Shown piece by piece: positions 11,077 to 24,786 of a stretch of 64,000 nt of DNA. Every line of letters begins with the position of its first letter. Position 1 is the stretch's first letter. The stretch covers positions 18,063,584-18,127,583 of the forward strand of contig NC_058139.1 of assembly GCF_011075055.1 (NCBI RefSeq), read 5' to 3'. The DNA comes from Mangifera indica. Taxonomy: Eukaryota; Streptophyta; Magnoliopsida; Sapindales; Anacardiaceae. Below the pieces are notes generated by a model that had not been told where the DNA came from, ran no database searches, and saw only the letters and a program-made list of their open reading frames with translations. Made by a program: the position numbers and the translations under genes.

Positions 11077-12470
11077 TGTGCCATACAAATTGTGACAGAA
11101 TTGTTGTCTGCTTTTTGGACTTGGTAACTGTAAAATTTCATTAATATCAGTCATTCATTGCACCTCATGCTATTCTGAAAGGTAGAAGGACAAAATTTTT
11201 TAGTGGCTCAGTGAAAAGATATTTCTTTAGATTAAAAAATTTCAACAAGATCAAACAATATCCAACTTTAAGATCTCCCTGCCAAACCCATTATTTTAAA
11301 ACCAAGGCACAAAAGCTTCTCTAGGTGCAATTTTTTTCTTCTGTATTGTGCAGAGACTTGGCCTTTCAGTCAAAGTGATCCTGGGAAAGGTTATCAATTA
11401 ATCTTCATTAATCAATATTATAAGTGAGAACTCAGCAGTTTTTTAATTGTCCTGGAGAAACAGTGATCTGGTCCCATCTAAAGGGACCTTTACATCAAAG
11501 TGTTGCACCTTCTTCAAAAGTTTACAAAGATTGGCTGAGATGGAAACCTCAAAGCACCATATACCTGCACCATTTCAGGCAATAATTACAGAATGGGAGA
11601 TACTTCAGTAAAAACTAATGCATTGACCAAGCTCACTAATTAAGTTAAAACATTTAATCAAAACAAGGGATTAGATTAGATGCTTGGTAACCTAAATGCA
11701 GTTTCTTTATTCTCAAAATAAAAGTCGAAGAATTGTTTGGAATCAAATGACCATCCAGTATTTTTCTTTGTCTTTGATATCTAAACCAAAAGGTCATCAA
11801 AGTGTGGTTTATGTCTCAATCACAAGGTAAAGTTCCCATAGAACTCTCAAACAAATCTTCCCTTAAAACCTTCCATCAATCTTTCTGAAAGATGACTTAT
11901 GCTTTCCAGCACAAATAAACAAGAAATTAGTACACCTTTACTTGTGACAAAAGGATTCTCCAAGAGTGGATATCCTTACATCTAAAAAGCTACTTTGACT
12001 CTTTTCAATGCTGATAATGAAGCAATGAATGTAAAAAACAAAAACAACTATCATCTGTTCTTCACTTTTAATTTCCCTTTTTATGGTCGGTTTTGGATAT
12101 CCAAAATTGCATACACATCTCTCAATTATAAATGGCCATCCATACAAAAACAAATTCCCTTTGCCACTCTATGTCAAGGTCCATACAAAGCACACTGACC
12201 CCTCTTTTGGGGCCAACCTCTGCTCTCCTTGCCCCTTTAGGATTTGATAATGACTTCTCAAAGCAAATCAAGCAGCAATATTTCTTTCATTTCTCTTTCG
12301 CCTTGAGAAAAAGTGATTCCTTACATGTCCCACATCATTTTGCCTTTCCAATATTCCTTCCCCGGGTACAAATAAATGCCACCTATTGATTCTTCATTCT
12401 CACTCTCCACAATTTCCATTCCCTACAATACATTTCTCTTGGTTTCCTCCATTTTTCCTCCAATTGTCTA
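11077..12470. other. intergenic region upstream of the HIPP gene
   Basis: No gene seen. The part nearest 12470 is pyrimidine-rich (CTCACTCTCCACAATTTCC and on) and is probably the promoter and 5' leader of the HIPP gene. Confidence 0.5.
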
Positions 12471-13517
12471 ATGATTCCAGAGTTGGAGGTACACTTCCTG
12501 TCATTAATGTAGATTTCAATGAAATTCATACATTGTGCAACGGTATCTAACCATTTCTGTTCTCCTTAAATGCAGAAACCTAAAGTCACTGAGATACAAC
12601 TTCGAATGGACTGCAATGGGTGTGTACAGAAGATCAAGAAGGCTTTACATGGCATCAATGGTAAGTTGCAACTATCTTTCTTTAATATTTTTCATTCTAT
12701 TTCTGCAGTATTAACATGGAAACATAATTATGAAAACTCATTTCTCTTTCCAGGTATATATGATTTCTATATTGATTTCCCCCAACAAAAATTAACAATA
12801 ATAGGGTGGGCAGACCCTGAAAGGATAATGAAAGCGATAAAGAAAACAAGGAAGATCGCCACAATATGTTCCCGCTCAGAAGTAGCAGAATCTAGCAATC
12901 AGCCACCAGTACAACCCCAAGAGGGTAGCTGTGGTGGACCAACCCCTGAAGCAGCAAACCCTCCCCCTCCACCACCAGAGGGTGCCAATCCACCAGCAGA
13001 AGCAGCAAAACCACCTGAACCACCAAAAGATCAAGCACCACCACCACCAACATCAGAGAATCCGCCACCTCCACCAGAGAATCTGCCACCACCCCCAGAG
13101 GTGCATCCCTCACCCATTGCAACAGAAACCAACACCAGCCAAAAAGCAGGTCCCTCCGGGCCAAAAGATATCGGAGAGGTTCATGTTATACACCACCACC
13201 CTCCTGACTACACCTACGGATATGGTTACGCACCCAGCTACAGTGGACACTGGAACAGATACAATAATGGCCAGAGGTTTCAACAAGCTGCACCTCAAGA
13301 TCCACAACCCATCTACGTCACTCACAGTTACAACACTTATAAGCCATCACCTTATGTCACAGAATATGAATATGTCAGGTCACCACCAAGATGTGTAAAC
13401 TACAGCCAGGTGGACCACTACAATGAAGATTATCATAACAACAATAGCTATCACAACAATGGAATTATCACATCAATGTTTAGCAATGAATATCCGAATG
13501 CATGTAGGATAATGTAG
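12471..13517 (+). CDS. heavy-metal-associated isoprenylated plant protein (HIPP)
   Basis: Predicted 288-residue HIPP, a plant metallochaperone-like family anchored to membranes by a lipid. Three exons: 12471-12488 (six codons, MIPELE), 12576-12660 and 12754-13517. Both introns have GT..AG ends and coding phase continues across them. The open frame starting at 12570 is misleading: its ATG overlaps the TGCAG acceptor and it reads through the second intron. The N-terminal HMA domain carries the metal-binding MDCNGC (residues 17-22) and the WADPERIMKAIKK end. A long Pro-rich middle follows, then a Tyr/His/Asn-rich tail that ends in CRIM, a CaaX prenylation box. A polyadenylation signal, AATAAA, lies at 13607-13612. 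HIPPs are linked to metal handling and stress; which metal cannot be read from sequence. Start choice rests on the conserved N-terminus known for this subgroup. Confidence 0.88.
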
Positions 13518-16500
13518 AAGGGTTTAGGGGTTGATGATCAGTCTGAACACATAGCTGATTTATGGTTGGTTTGCTTCAGAGGGAGAAACTTGAAAAAGAA
13601 TACCTAAATAAATGATAAAACTGTCCTGTGGAAGTAATGTTTTGTAATGAGCATGTGAAAATACTTAGTTAGCTAGGGAAGAATGAGATTCTAAGCTTCT
13701 TAAGTGCTGGGAGAATTGATTCCTCTTTCTACTTCTGACATAGCCAACGACTAAGACACCCCTGGCTAGGTACTTCTTTATTGTAGAAGAATTCATTAAA
13801 GATGCTATTAGATTACAAAAACACTGATCAGCCTTCCATTTTTGAAAAATTAACATCCTTCAGATTATATATCATCTATATCTCCATGCTTCTGCCATGT
13901 CAAAAGATTCCATAAAGATAAAAATGTTTTCATAAAATGCCCTTCCAAAACAAAGTTGTGTTGTTCTCAAACAAGTAATCCCTAAAGCTTCCACACCCCC
14001 CCACACAAACCCCCCACCCCCTTCTTTTCAGCATTTTTCTCAATTAAATTTTCGCATCAACAATCTTTGCTAGATGATCATAAAAACTTAAAGAAAAAAA
14101 AGGGAACCCATATCACAGAATTTTCAATTATTTAAAACAGAAGCAATCTAATCAAAACTGGGCACAGATATTTAAGAAAGCATGTTATATAAGGCACTGC
14201 AACAATTTTTATGTAGACGATGGATCAAGAACATTGTTTTGCTGCAGTGCCTTGTGAACATTTGTTACCTATGGTTTGTAGCAGGGTTGTTTATCTACTT
14301 GAAAGGCAAAACAATTCTGCCCCAAGAGAAACACTGATAATTACACAAAGAAAAAACAATTAAAATTGGTAAATCTTCATGGTGGAATCCAGTGTTCAGA
14401 AACACTAATAAGCGGATCAAGAGTAGGATGTTGACAAGGGTAAAATAAATAATGGAGGAATCATGTAAATTAATATTCTAAAGACCCTGAGTTTGCTTCA
14501 AGGATCGCAAATGCTTAAGTATCAACCAGATCCAAACCACAAAACTAAAAGGTACTAAAAATCAGTGTTTCCCGTCCTTTATTTATAAAACAGCATGTTC
14601 TTCCCTCCTCACTTTTGGATTCACATTCATACAAGCACTAAAACAAGAATCCAGTACACCAAAAATGAACCAAACACCACATATATTCTTAATTCACACA
14701 TTGGTGGATATAAAAAAACATTAGATAAACTGCAAAAAATGTAATTCTAAACAGGTGTATGCAGCTTCAAGAACACAGAACTTAAAGAGAAATAAATCCA
14801 ACTACAAGCATTCAACAAACTGACCAAGCCTTCAGCAAAAACCTTAAGCAGAAACACATAAAAATATGGTACAAAGACAAAAAGACATGTGTGCACTTCC
14901 TAATCTTGTAGGTTACTTGACGAAGTATAAAATTTTCTTACACCATTTTTAATAAAGTCCCCTCAACAAGAAGTGAATGTGCAGAAACCCAACTTAACTG
15001 GCTTCAGGTATGCACGGCTGCACTAAACACAGGAAAGCACATACAATAGCAGTGATAGAATAAATTGCAAAAATGCTTGGCTTGTGTATCTCATAACAAA
15101 AGGACTCTCTTACACTGGCACTTGTGTTTGGGACAAAAAGGTTACAGCAATGAGACAACAAATTCAAAAAGGAAAAATCTGTTCAAGTTACATCTACCCT
15201 TCTGTTGATAATTACCCGGAAGAACAGAAGAATTTTCGCCCCATGAGCATGATCCATAAAAGTTAGTGAACAGAAAAAGAATAGATACAGTTTTTAAGAA
15301 AAAATAGGAATAGGACAAGAGCCTTGCAGAGCTAGACCATGGAAAGCTGAACATTACCAAAATTGCACCACCAAGACCAGTCAACAAGCTGGTGCAAAAT
15401 GATGGACAGCTAGCCCTCATCAGACAAAGCTTCTCTGACTTAAACCAACACAAGGGGCACAACCATATATAGTTTTTGAACCTTAAAACTGAAAACAGCA
15501 ACAAGCCTCAGAAGTTTTGTTGCTTAATAGAAGTTTATAAAGAACTTCAAATCAAGCTCCAAAGTGCAGTAACATCAAAAGAAGGGGAAGGAAAAGAGAA
15601 AAAATTTCTATGATTAAAAATAAGGGAAAAAATAAAAAAAATATTTTGTTAAAAAAATTTAAAAAAAGGAAAAAACAGAAAACCACCAAAAGAAGAGAAA
15701 GGAAAAGAGAAAATAAATAAATAAATAAGAAAAAAGATTATTATTTTTCCATGGTTAAACACCTTCATAGAAGAATTCATGCCAAAAAATGAATTCAAAT
15801 TAGAATTATATTTAAAGGTAGAATTCCCCCTGGAATTCTATAGAGGAATTCATAATACCAAAAAAAAAACCTACCAAACATAAACAAAATTCTATAGAGG
15901 CATAATTCTTATTACAGAAAAAAGCTGACTAAATAAAAACTAAGAAGTAAATGGAATATTACACCAAAATTCCTACAAATTTGGGATTTCCCCAATAACC
16001 ATCTCTTCATCTCCACATCCATCCCTTCACTATCCTCCTCCTTAATAACAAGATGCCAATTAAAAATACTCTAAGGCATGGGAAAAGAATTCCACTCACA
16101 ACTATTCAACCCCTTAGCATTGTATACGTTTTTCCTTTTTTTTTTTTTTTTGGGTAAGTATTAGCATTGCATACTTGAAAATCCATCTTAATAATACTCT
16201 CATTAGACACAAAGAACCTACTCTTTCTTTCCAAATCAAGAGCATGTGTCACAAGGAAAATTACCAATAATAAAAAAGAACGAAAGAAAAGTCCACAGAT
16301 ATTCCAACAAATATGTGCAAAATCTGAAAAGCAAACAAAAAATAAAAATTGCTATCATTACATTATTGCCAAAAAAAAAAAATTCTGATATTGAGAAAAA
16401 ACCTCCTTGAACTAGAAATATCCAAATTTTCATAGAATTAAAACTAGAAAATGTTTGATAACATAAATATTTTTATGTGCTGCTAAATTTTCTTTTAATA

Positions 16501-16569
16501 ATACATAATAATTCAAAAAAGACTGGCATTCATGTTCAGGGCTGACCTCTATTCTGTACAAATAGCCCT
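13518..16569. other. intergenic stretch between HIPP and the WD40 pseudogene
   Basis: About 3 kb with no gene I can support. Short frames, including a 120-codon one on the minus strand at 15142-15504, show no domain and no splice-linked neighbours. Simple A-rich and T-rich tracts are frequent at 15600-15740 and 16133-16151. The missing 3' half of the WD40 gene, which would be expected here, is not recognisable. Confidence 0.45.
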
Positions 16570-18694
16570 TACTTGGATTTGATGCCAGACTGGCTGATTG
16601 GCAGGAGGACACCATCCTGAGAAGTATGCAAATTTATATCCGTCCCATAACACACAACAATCTTCTGAAATGATGGTTCACTAGCAAGCCATGTGCAACA
16701 AATGCATGCGCAGAAGTTGGCTTGGCAATGCCTTGTAATTTTGCAGCAAAATTGAAGGAAATGCACCCTTCTAATTTTGAGTGATAAAATCTTCAGAAGA
16801 AATTGTAATTTTTGTGGCCTTGGTATTGCGTAACTCATCAATATTCTGTCCATACCAATAATAACAAACACCAGTTTCTGAGATAGCCAAAATACATAGA
16901 CCTGTGCCATCAACTTCCCTGCTATCAGTGCACCAGCTATCAATGAAAACAATTGGGTGTTCCATTACAAGAACACAGCTACCTAACTGTCTTTTTCCAC
17001 CATCCATTCTCCATAGTGCAATGAATCTTTCTCCAATGGCGGACAAGAGGATATATTTCCCATCTTCATTAAACATCTTAAAGTGAAAAGCTCCCAATTA
17101 AATATAGTATAAAAAACAATTATTTTACCAAGAACATCAACAGAAAGAATATGACCAGATGCAGATCAAATCACTGGTTAAGAAATTGAATAGTTGAAAC
17201 ATGAGATTCATATAAAACCCACAGGATGGCAAGAAAATTTCTGTAACTTTTGGTGGTCGGAACAGTTAAGAAATCTTCAATTGTCCAGCAGCAGTTGCTA
17301 ACATCTTACCATCTACCATTGAGGAACAGCCATCCAATAATGGCATTAGAACAAAAGAAAAAATTGATGCCACAAAGTGACAAAATAAATTTCATATAAT
17401 AAGGAGCAGAAACCAGTGAGCTTATTCTTCAATTCAATAGCATAAACAACAGATAACTCATCTAATTGCATAACTTCACAATTCTAGACTGAATGCTTCC
17501 CAAGATAATTAATTCAGGCAGAGATCCAGGCATGAACGAATTTTGTGGACATAAAGGAATAGCACAGCAAAAACAGTAAAAGATACATACCAGGAGAAAC
17601 AGCCATGCAGGATATTTTATTCATGGAAGCTCTGAGCTTCCCTAACAGAGTTCCTGTCAGTGAACCAATTTTGCAAATTATTCCATCAGCACCGGCACTG
17701 TAACACACGAACCAAAGGTAGCAAAGGAAATATCACTAACACCCTTCTGTATGCAAGGGAAAAATAGAAAAAAAAGAGTGATTAAGATATCTAAAAATAC
17801 AAGTTAATATTTCGTACATAACTAACATTGTCCTTTTTTGGTAGGAAATCAGACATGACATAGCATTATCCATCACATGAGGCATCTAGTAAACAAAATG
17901 GAAAAAATATAAGGCGATATAGCCTCTGGCTAGCATACAAGTAAACTTACTTTTTCCAAGAAATAACTGCTTCTTGTTATGGTGGCTCAACAAGATGTCT
18001 TCATTTTCCAATACATGTCTGGCTTATGATATTCCCATTAGATTTAAAGTCTTGAGTAAGTTTCAAAACCCTTCAATGCCACTATAAATATCTAGAGGCT
18101 GGAGCATATATTTATGGCCACCACACCCACCCTTATTAATTAATGATTGGTTCAAAAAGTGACTCACCCAGAATGGCAGTAGCTTATTCTCCACTTCAAC
18201 TTGTCACCAGCTACATCAAGAGCTAAAATATCCCTTCAACCAGTTCCTAACACTAACAATTAACTCCCAAGCTTTCGTTTCTGCTGCGATCATGGAATAA
18301 ATTTGCAAAAACTTATTTTCAAACATGAAAGATACAAAATGTAAGCACAAAGCAAATACTCATTTTGATTTCAATCAACCTTTCTATCAATGCCAACCAC
18401 TTCATACATGTGTGATCAACCGAAAGATGGCCTCTTTCCAGTTTATTAGTGTACAAACTAGTCATTTTAGTTGATGCAATGTCTGCAAATTCTGTCTGAA
18501 TATGGCCCTTTAAAGTATCCCATATCTAGCAAAACCCGAAGAACCTTTGTCTAAAAACAACAAATAAACAAACACAAAAATTAAAAAAAAAAAAAAAAAT
18601 TAAGTACCTTGATTCGAGCATCTGCTGCACATATAGCAATATAGTCCAAAGGACTGAATGAAGTCGAAATATCTCTAATATTAGACGACCCCAC
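16570..18694 (-). pseudogene. WDR43/UTP5-like WD40 gene, decayed N-terminal copy
   Basis: Six exon remnants in order on the minus strand: 18694-18608, 18525-18380, 18280-18168, about 17746-17591, about 17312-17224 and about 17097-16570. They match the N-terminal WD40 part of plant WDR43/UTP5-like proteins, subunits of the small-subunit processome that makes 18S rRNA. Landmarks: SSNIRD then DARIK; WDTLKG and ERGHLSVDHTCMKW; ALDVAG; SAGADGIICKI; EDGKYIL, IALWR and ISETGVCYYWYGQN; then SQDGVLLPISQS. Lesions: GTG where the ATG should be, an apparent one-base loss at the end of exon 2, TAA and TGA in exon 3, frameshifts in exons 4 and 5, and a TAG plus two frameshifts in exon 6. The C-terminal Utp12 part is absent. 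Introns remain, so it came from DNA duplication, not a processed mRNA. Family call fairly sure. Confidence 0.82.
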
Positions 18695-20690
18695 AATCCT
18701 GAATCATCACTAAAAACTAAAAAAATTCAGTTACACTAAAGGAGGTGTAACCTTTCTTTTTGATTAAGCAACTCAACAAAACAGCATTAAACTTTTACTT
18801 GTTAGCTTGAACATTCAGTTAAAGCAACCAATTGTGACAAACATACCACGGAGAACTAGCATTCTTTTAAGATATTCATAGCTAACACTCAGCATTACGC
18901 AGTTGGGCTCCCCGTGAGATTGCCCCTTAGGCCTAAAAATGGGTTTCATATTGGGCTTCTGTTGTTTTTGTAGGCCGGATCCACTTAGGCCTTAGTTTTG
19001 AGTGGTGTGTAATTGTTGAAGAATCCGACTCTTTTTTTTTTTTTTTTTGAAAAATAAAATCTTGATGATCACAATTTTATTTTTACAAAAATTAATATCA
19101 TTGATAATTCAATGCCAGAAAAAAGGCTCTTTTTTTTGGTAACTAGGGACTGCCCGTATTTGTTAAATGAGTAAAATTAAAGCATAATACTCAAATTTAT
19201 AACTATTATATCAAATAAGTTAAAGTTTCATAAACATAATAAATATTCAAATAAAAATTTGTGCCTTAAAAATTTTAGTACTGCCGTTAGTTTTAGTAAT
19301 CATTGAACTCGGCATTCTTTTTTAGTAATCATTAGTTTTAGTAAACATAATAAATATTCAAATTATGGAAAGAAACGGTGCCGTCAAAGGCTGTCTTTGT
19401 AAGCATTCTTTTTTGGGTTGTTTTATCAAATCCTTAATCATTCTCCAACTTCGTTAATTCTGATGGCGAAAACCTTCTTCAGTCAAGACACCGAAATTTT
19501 AAAGAATGTGAGTTTGACGATACACGTGGCCTTGCATGATACCAACCACTTGACCGAAATCGGCATCATATGTACACGTGCCAGTTTGGCCCGTTAACTT
19601 AACACACGCATGACACCCTACTAACCAACAAATTCATTTGCCCTCGTTTAAAATTTAATTCGAGTCTGACCACACGCCCTGCACATGCCTTTAGCGCCCC
19701 AAGCTACGGTTTGTACTCTCAAATATTAAATTTTCAATAAATTATAATCACGATTAAAATATGCAACTTCATGGGAAATTAATCAATTAACCATTTCTCA
19801 TGTATCAAAACTAAATTTACCACATTTTTTTTCAGTTAAACAAAAAAGACCAAATATCTAACTAAATGCCAACATTACCTTTCATGTATTCTACATAAAC
19901 TCTATCCCTACATAAGAAAAAATGCATTTTCATTTGCAGTCTTACTCAATATCTAACACTATAATTTCGATTCAAAGGAAAAAAACCTATAATATTAAGA
20001 TATCTATATAAACATTAACTCAAAATTTTATTTATTTATCTAGTATGCAACAATTTATGGTGTGTCAAATACTAGGTTAGAATTGTCTAAAAATTCAATG
20101 CTAGAAAAATATAGGGGGTAATTCGAAATTATAACCAGAGGGGGTGAAATGATATTTTTATAATATGGGATGTTATTAGATATTAGATCATGCATGGGGT
20201 GAAGTGATATTTTTTAATGTGGGGTTACTTAATATTTTACAATGTAAAAGGTAGATAGTATTTTATTCAAAAATTAGGGGCTAAATTGATATTTGTTAAA
20301 TTTCATGTGTTTTCTGGTTGAGATACAATTAGTTATGAAACATGGAGAAACTTTCGAATAAGTGTAATAGATATAAAGTAAGGGGTAAATCAATATTTTT
20401 TTAAAATTCATATCAAATTACTAGAGTATTTTATTAGTTATAATATCTAGTAGAATTTTAGAATAGGTATAATCAGAATAGATGTAATTAATATTTTACA
20501 TGAAACTGTAAATCCTTAAAACCATGTAATCCAAACCCCGTTAAAACTAAAACCCTAAAACCATACTAACCCTAATACACAAAAACCCTTAAATTGATTT
20601 TTAAGTCATGGCATTTGATGGTTATTTTTGTACACTTTTTTATGAAATTTTCTGATAAATTTTGTTATCAATATCTCCCATTGTAGGATT
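18695..20690. other. AT-rich intergenic stretch
   Basis: No gene that I can support. A T-run occurs at 19031-19049. An ATG at 19463 opens a frame of about 45 codons interrupted by a GTGAGT donor-like site, but no partner exon follows. Intron-like AT-rich text fills 19730-20600. Confidence 0.4.
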
Positions 20691-21851
20691 GATCGAAATG
20701 ATGGGTTTTGTTTTGGTTCGATATGAAGGGGAATAGATAGAAAATGATGAAAATAGAATGAAATATGTCAAAGGTCAACAAATAGTGATTAGAATTCCAA
20801 AGAACATGACATTAGAGGGATTAATTCAAATGTTGAGCAAACAACATTTAACTAAACATGAAATTGATAAATCTTAATAGCAGCATCCCTGTCAATTCCA
20901 AACATAATGAACATGTCAAGGTTCTCAATAGCCTTTCTAACCTTAATAGCGAATGTGTTCTAGCTTATGCTAGAACCACATGTAAGTTTGTACATGTATA
21001 AGCAAAAATTAGTAATTATTATATTCAGCAGCTACATGATGATGTATAAGGGTTGGAGCAAGATTATGATGTACAACACAATGATAGTTTACAAGGAGTC
21101 AAGTCAAATAGTTATGTACAAAATCATGATGATGGTTTAACAAACGTTCAAAATGTTAGGTTCAATCTGAAACAAGAATTTGATGAGAAAGACTTTACAA
21201 ATTTTCATGATGTTGATGTATTGGATACTGCAGTGGAATAGGTTCCTAGCAACAAAGAAAAAGTTCCAAATTAAGGTGCCTTTGATTGGGATGAAATGGA
21301 TGATATTCCTATTAATGAATTGAAACTCAAGGAGAAGAGACATGTTAACTATGGTACAAGAGTTACAAGTAGTTCCAACATGCAAATCCGTTATATAGTA
21401 CCATAGGTAATCAAGGACTAGATGTCAAGAATATTCCACAAGACGCATTTCATTGGTTACCCAATTTCCCTAACCAACCATCCACTAACCAAATAGTGTA
21501 AAAGGATGGAGATTCCCTTAAAGTTGGTAACATATTTTGAAGTAAAAATAATGCGATTAATACATTCAATCAACATGTTATAGAGAATGGATAACAGTAA
21601 AGAGTGTACAAGTCTACGAAATCTAAATAGGAGTTTAAATATCTCCATAAGCAATGTAAATGGCATACATGGGCAACAAAGATTGAAAACAGTGACTACT
21701 TTGAACTGCATTGTATAGAAACCAATTACACATGTCTCAAAAATCAGATAATGTCACATTATAGGCAAGTTGGGGCTCGAGCATTAAGGTAATTATTAAG
21801 GATGAGATTTGTATTGGTTAATTGTGGGTATTGACCTAAAAAGATCATTAT

Positions 21852-24786
21852 TATAACACACATCGGTATGTCTCAAGGGTAATATATGTCGAGTTTTTAG
21901 GGTGTCGATAATAGACAGTGCAACAAAATTAAAATTTTATAAAATAGACAATACCAAAAACCTAAGCTAAGAATCCCATTTTGAAAATACAACTCACGGA
22001 CATGTCATTAACATACATAAGTTGTTAATATAATTTATACCTATGTTAGATGTCTCCTTCGTTCTTATCAGGGCAAGAGAAGACAATATCTAACCACGAA
22101 AGGTAACACCTTGGTATCCATGCAAAGCACGAACTTGATTGCAGGCTTCTTCAATCATAAGAGGTTGTAAAGGCTCTATAATTGAATATGGATATGTTTG
22201 GAAGGAGAATGATGGCTAGGGTTTATGAAAATAACTCTCTATCATTTATTTGTCATGAATGTGTGTCTATTTTTAATTTTATGACACCTTTAACATGGAA
22301 ATGTCGTTCCTTTTCTTACAGTGGCACATGGTTGACACTTACAATGCACAATTGTGTATCGTCAAGGAAAAGTCAAACTATGCTTTTTTAATCTTATTGG
22401 ACAAGCCTAATCCATTCGCAGTCTCACCATCATTTCTAAGCACCAAGATTATCATTAAATGACCGTTACCTTTAAGTTTGAATCAACTTTTATGTGCATG
22501 TAACTCATAAGCTTTCTGTTGAGTTAATAGTGTCTAGATAGGTCACATCTAGGCCCAAACCAAATTGGCCTCTAAGAAGACATCATGGCCACTCAATTGA
22601 AAAAGTGTCAACAAATATCTCTTAAGCCTTTATAACATCACAGTCACTTGCAATAAAATTCTTTCGTCAATAATATCTCTCAACAATTGTATCTCTAAGT
22701 AAGGAGAACAAGGGGAAGGATATTATTATGGCTCTAACGAAGGCAAAATAAGCTAGTTGAGTATTGTAAGGGCGTCTAGCTGTACGGATGATGACACGTA
22801 CCCCCATCTTATTGATTTTGATTCAAAAACAAGAAACAATATATGTCCTTATTTTAGCCACCGAGATGTATGTAGTATGATAATGAAAGCATTAGGGCTA
22901 GTCTGTATGACCATGATACCTATATGATTATTATACAACAGTGTTGGACGTCTTAGCATCTAGGATGTTTATTCACACACTAACATTGGACGTATTAGCA
23001 TCTGAGATGCTCATTCACACACTAACACTGGGCGTCTTAGCATATGAGATCTTGTGTGATATTAAGAAAGGCCCGAAGTCTTATTACTCATATGATAGGA
23101 TATTTTTTAACTTGAAGCCCGACCAATAAGTGTACTAGGTGCATTTTTATGATAAACATCTATGATGCCATTTTACAAGTAGGTATGTAGAGCAATAGGA
23201 CGACGAGAGAACTAACTAGTCAACTCAGGATATTACATGAGGCAAGGGGTATTCTATTCATTTGGGCTTGTGGATCGTCATTATGTTTATTTTATGTATT
23301 GTTTATACATTATTGGTTATGTAATATGGTTTTAAGACATATGGGTACTTTGATTTGATTTATGATGTTTGAAGTTGGATCATTTATGATATCAAGACAT
23401 AGGTGGCTTAGTTTGTCTAAACACCTTTTTGCACACTATATGAGTTTGAATGTTATAATGATTTAATTATTCGTTGTATGCAATTAGGAAAAAGTTTTAA
23501 TTTGACACCTTTCTTTAGGTCTATATTTTAGGTAGAGGTATGTTTATGAAAATGAGTGTTACACAAAAGTGACACACCTTTAAGAGGTAGTTATGTCTCA
23601 TACACAAGAAAAATAAATTCCTATGTATTATAAAGATGGATTTTTGTGTATAATGGAAAAGTAAAGAAAGAAAAAAAGAAAACTAGGTTAGAAGTTTATA
23701 GGTCATCTTGAAAGACAATAAAGATGTTTGGGTCATATAGTAGTACCTCATGTGTATAAAAAATAAAATCATGTTAGGGCACAAGTTCATAATTAAGGTG
23801 AAAGCTAAGGTGATCCTAAGGTGATCTAAGGCTCAAGATGTATGCTAGACATCATAGGGTGATTACAAGGGGACATTATAAGTACACACTCATTACATTG
23901 ACCATAGTAAGACATATCTGTAATAGAACACCATATCTATAATGGGGTACCTACTCACAATAAAGCCTAAATATGATTATGTTCGATAGTCCGACAGTAT
24001 TGTATATGAGTAGACTACACAACGAGCACTAATGAGAGATGATATAGCTAATTTGTTAAATCTCTATATTCAATCCAATCTGATCAACCTAGCATACAAC
24101 TATGGGACATAACTTCCAAATGTTAATGTTTTTTCACCGAAAGATGATATAATCATACTAGTGAGAGATCTTATGAGTGATTTCTTTGTGATCTAGCAGG
24201 ACATAATAGACCCAAGAGATATATTATGTAATATAGAGATTCTCAAGTTTAGATATGAGTTACAAATATTAGGTATAAGAGTCGTAATCATCCTAATAAG
24301 AGTTTAAGGATGGACTTTAGATGATATAGTTATGGTGCGTCAAGCCAAGAGCAATTTGACTATGATGTAAAAGTTAGTAATAGAGTCTCCTACTAACTAA
24401 GTGACTTAACATTCACCACCCTACTTTCATATGTATAGGAACAAACGATCGTGATTGCTACAGGGCGAGCGATAGTTTGAAAGCATAAAGTTAGCAAAAG
24501 GGTAATTTTGGCATTCTTGTTTATTATGTTATATTCATGTTAGGGATTTCATATGATGTATTCAACTACACATTATGTTTATTATATGAAGATTACTTCT
24601 ATTATTATTATGATATAATGGGACATCCTTTGATACATTTCCGTAGATTATTAATGCAAGTGTATTTTGCTAAAGATGTGATTATGAATGTTGTTTTAAT
24701 TATTTTGCTATTATAATGTATGGTCAATTAGTATAAGCTAGTGATGTCTTCCTCTGGAGAGCAGTACTTCTAGAAAGGATGTTACA
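21852..24786. mobile_element. probable solo LTR inside MULE copy 1
   Basis: A 2.9-kb insertion splits the transposase relic. It is flanked by ATTAT on both sides (21847-21851 and 24787-24791). The left end reads TATAACACAC, one change from the expected TG start, and the right end reads GGATGTTACA. Joining the flanks restores the transposase text. I saw no retrotransposon coding domain inside. The simplest reading is a solo LTR of a gypsy family related to the insertion at 31559-41916, but a longer non-coding element cannot be excluded. Confidence 0.5.
22944..23069 (+). repeat. 42-bp tandem repeat, three copies
   Basis: Units start at 22944, 22986 and 23028 and share the pattern TTGGACGTxTTAGCATxTxxGATG. 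As 42 is a multiple of three, the frame at 22941-23129 encodes a repeated 14-residue unit (LDVLAS..IHTLT). I take this to be chance openness rather than a gene, as it sits inside the probable solo LTR. Confidence 0.75.

Noticed and set aside
10856..11154. Frames in the right LTR of the chromovirus
   Set aside because: Exact duplicates of the left LTR text or a run of the Gag-Pol tail into flanking DNA.
12892..13398. Frames of 90 and 155 codons overlapping the HIPP gene
   Set aside because: Shadows of the proline-rich repeat region in other frames and on the other strand.
15142..15504. 120-codon minus-strand frame
   Set aside because: Cys/Phe/Ser-rich with no domain, no splice partners and no promoter context; it lies where the missing half of the WD40 pseudogene would be but does not resemble it.
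19463..19600. Possible first exon (MAKTFFSQDTEILKN then GTGAGT)
   Set aside because: A donor-like site follows, but no acceptor and continuing exon could be found, and the family is not recognised.
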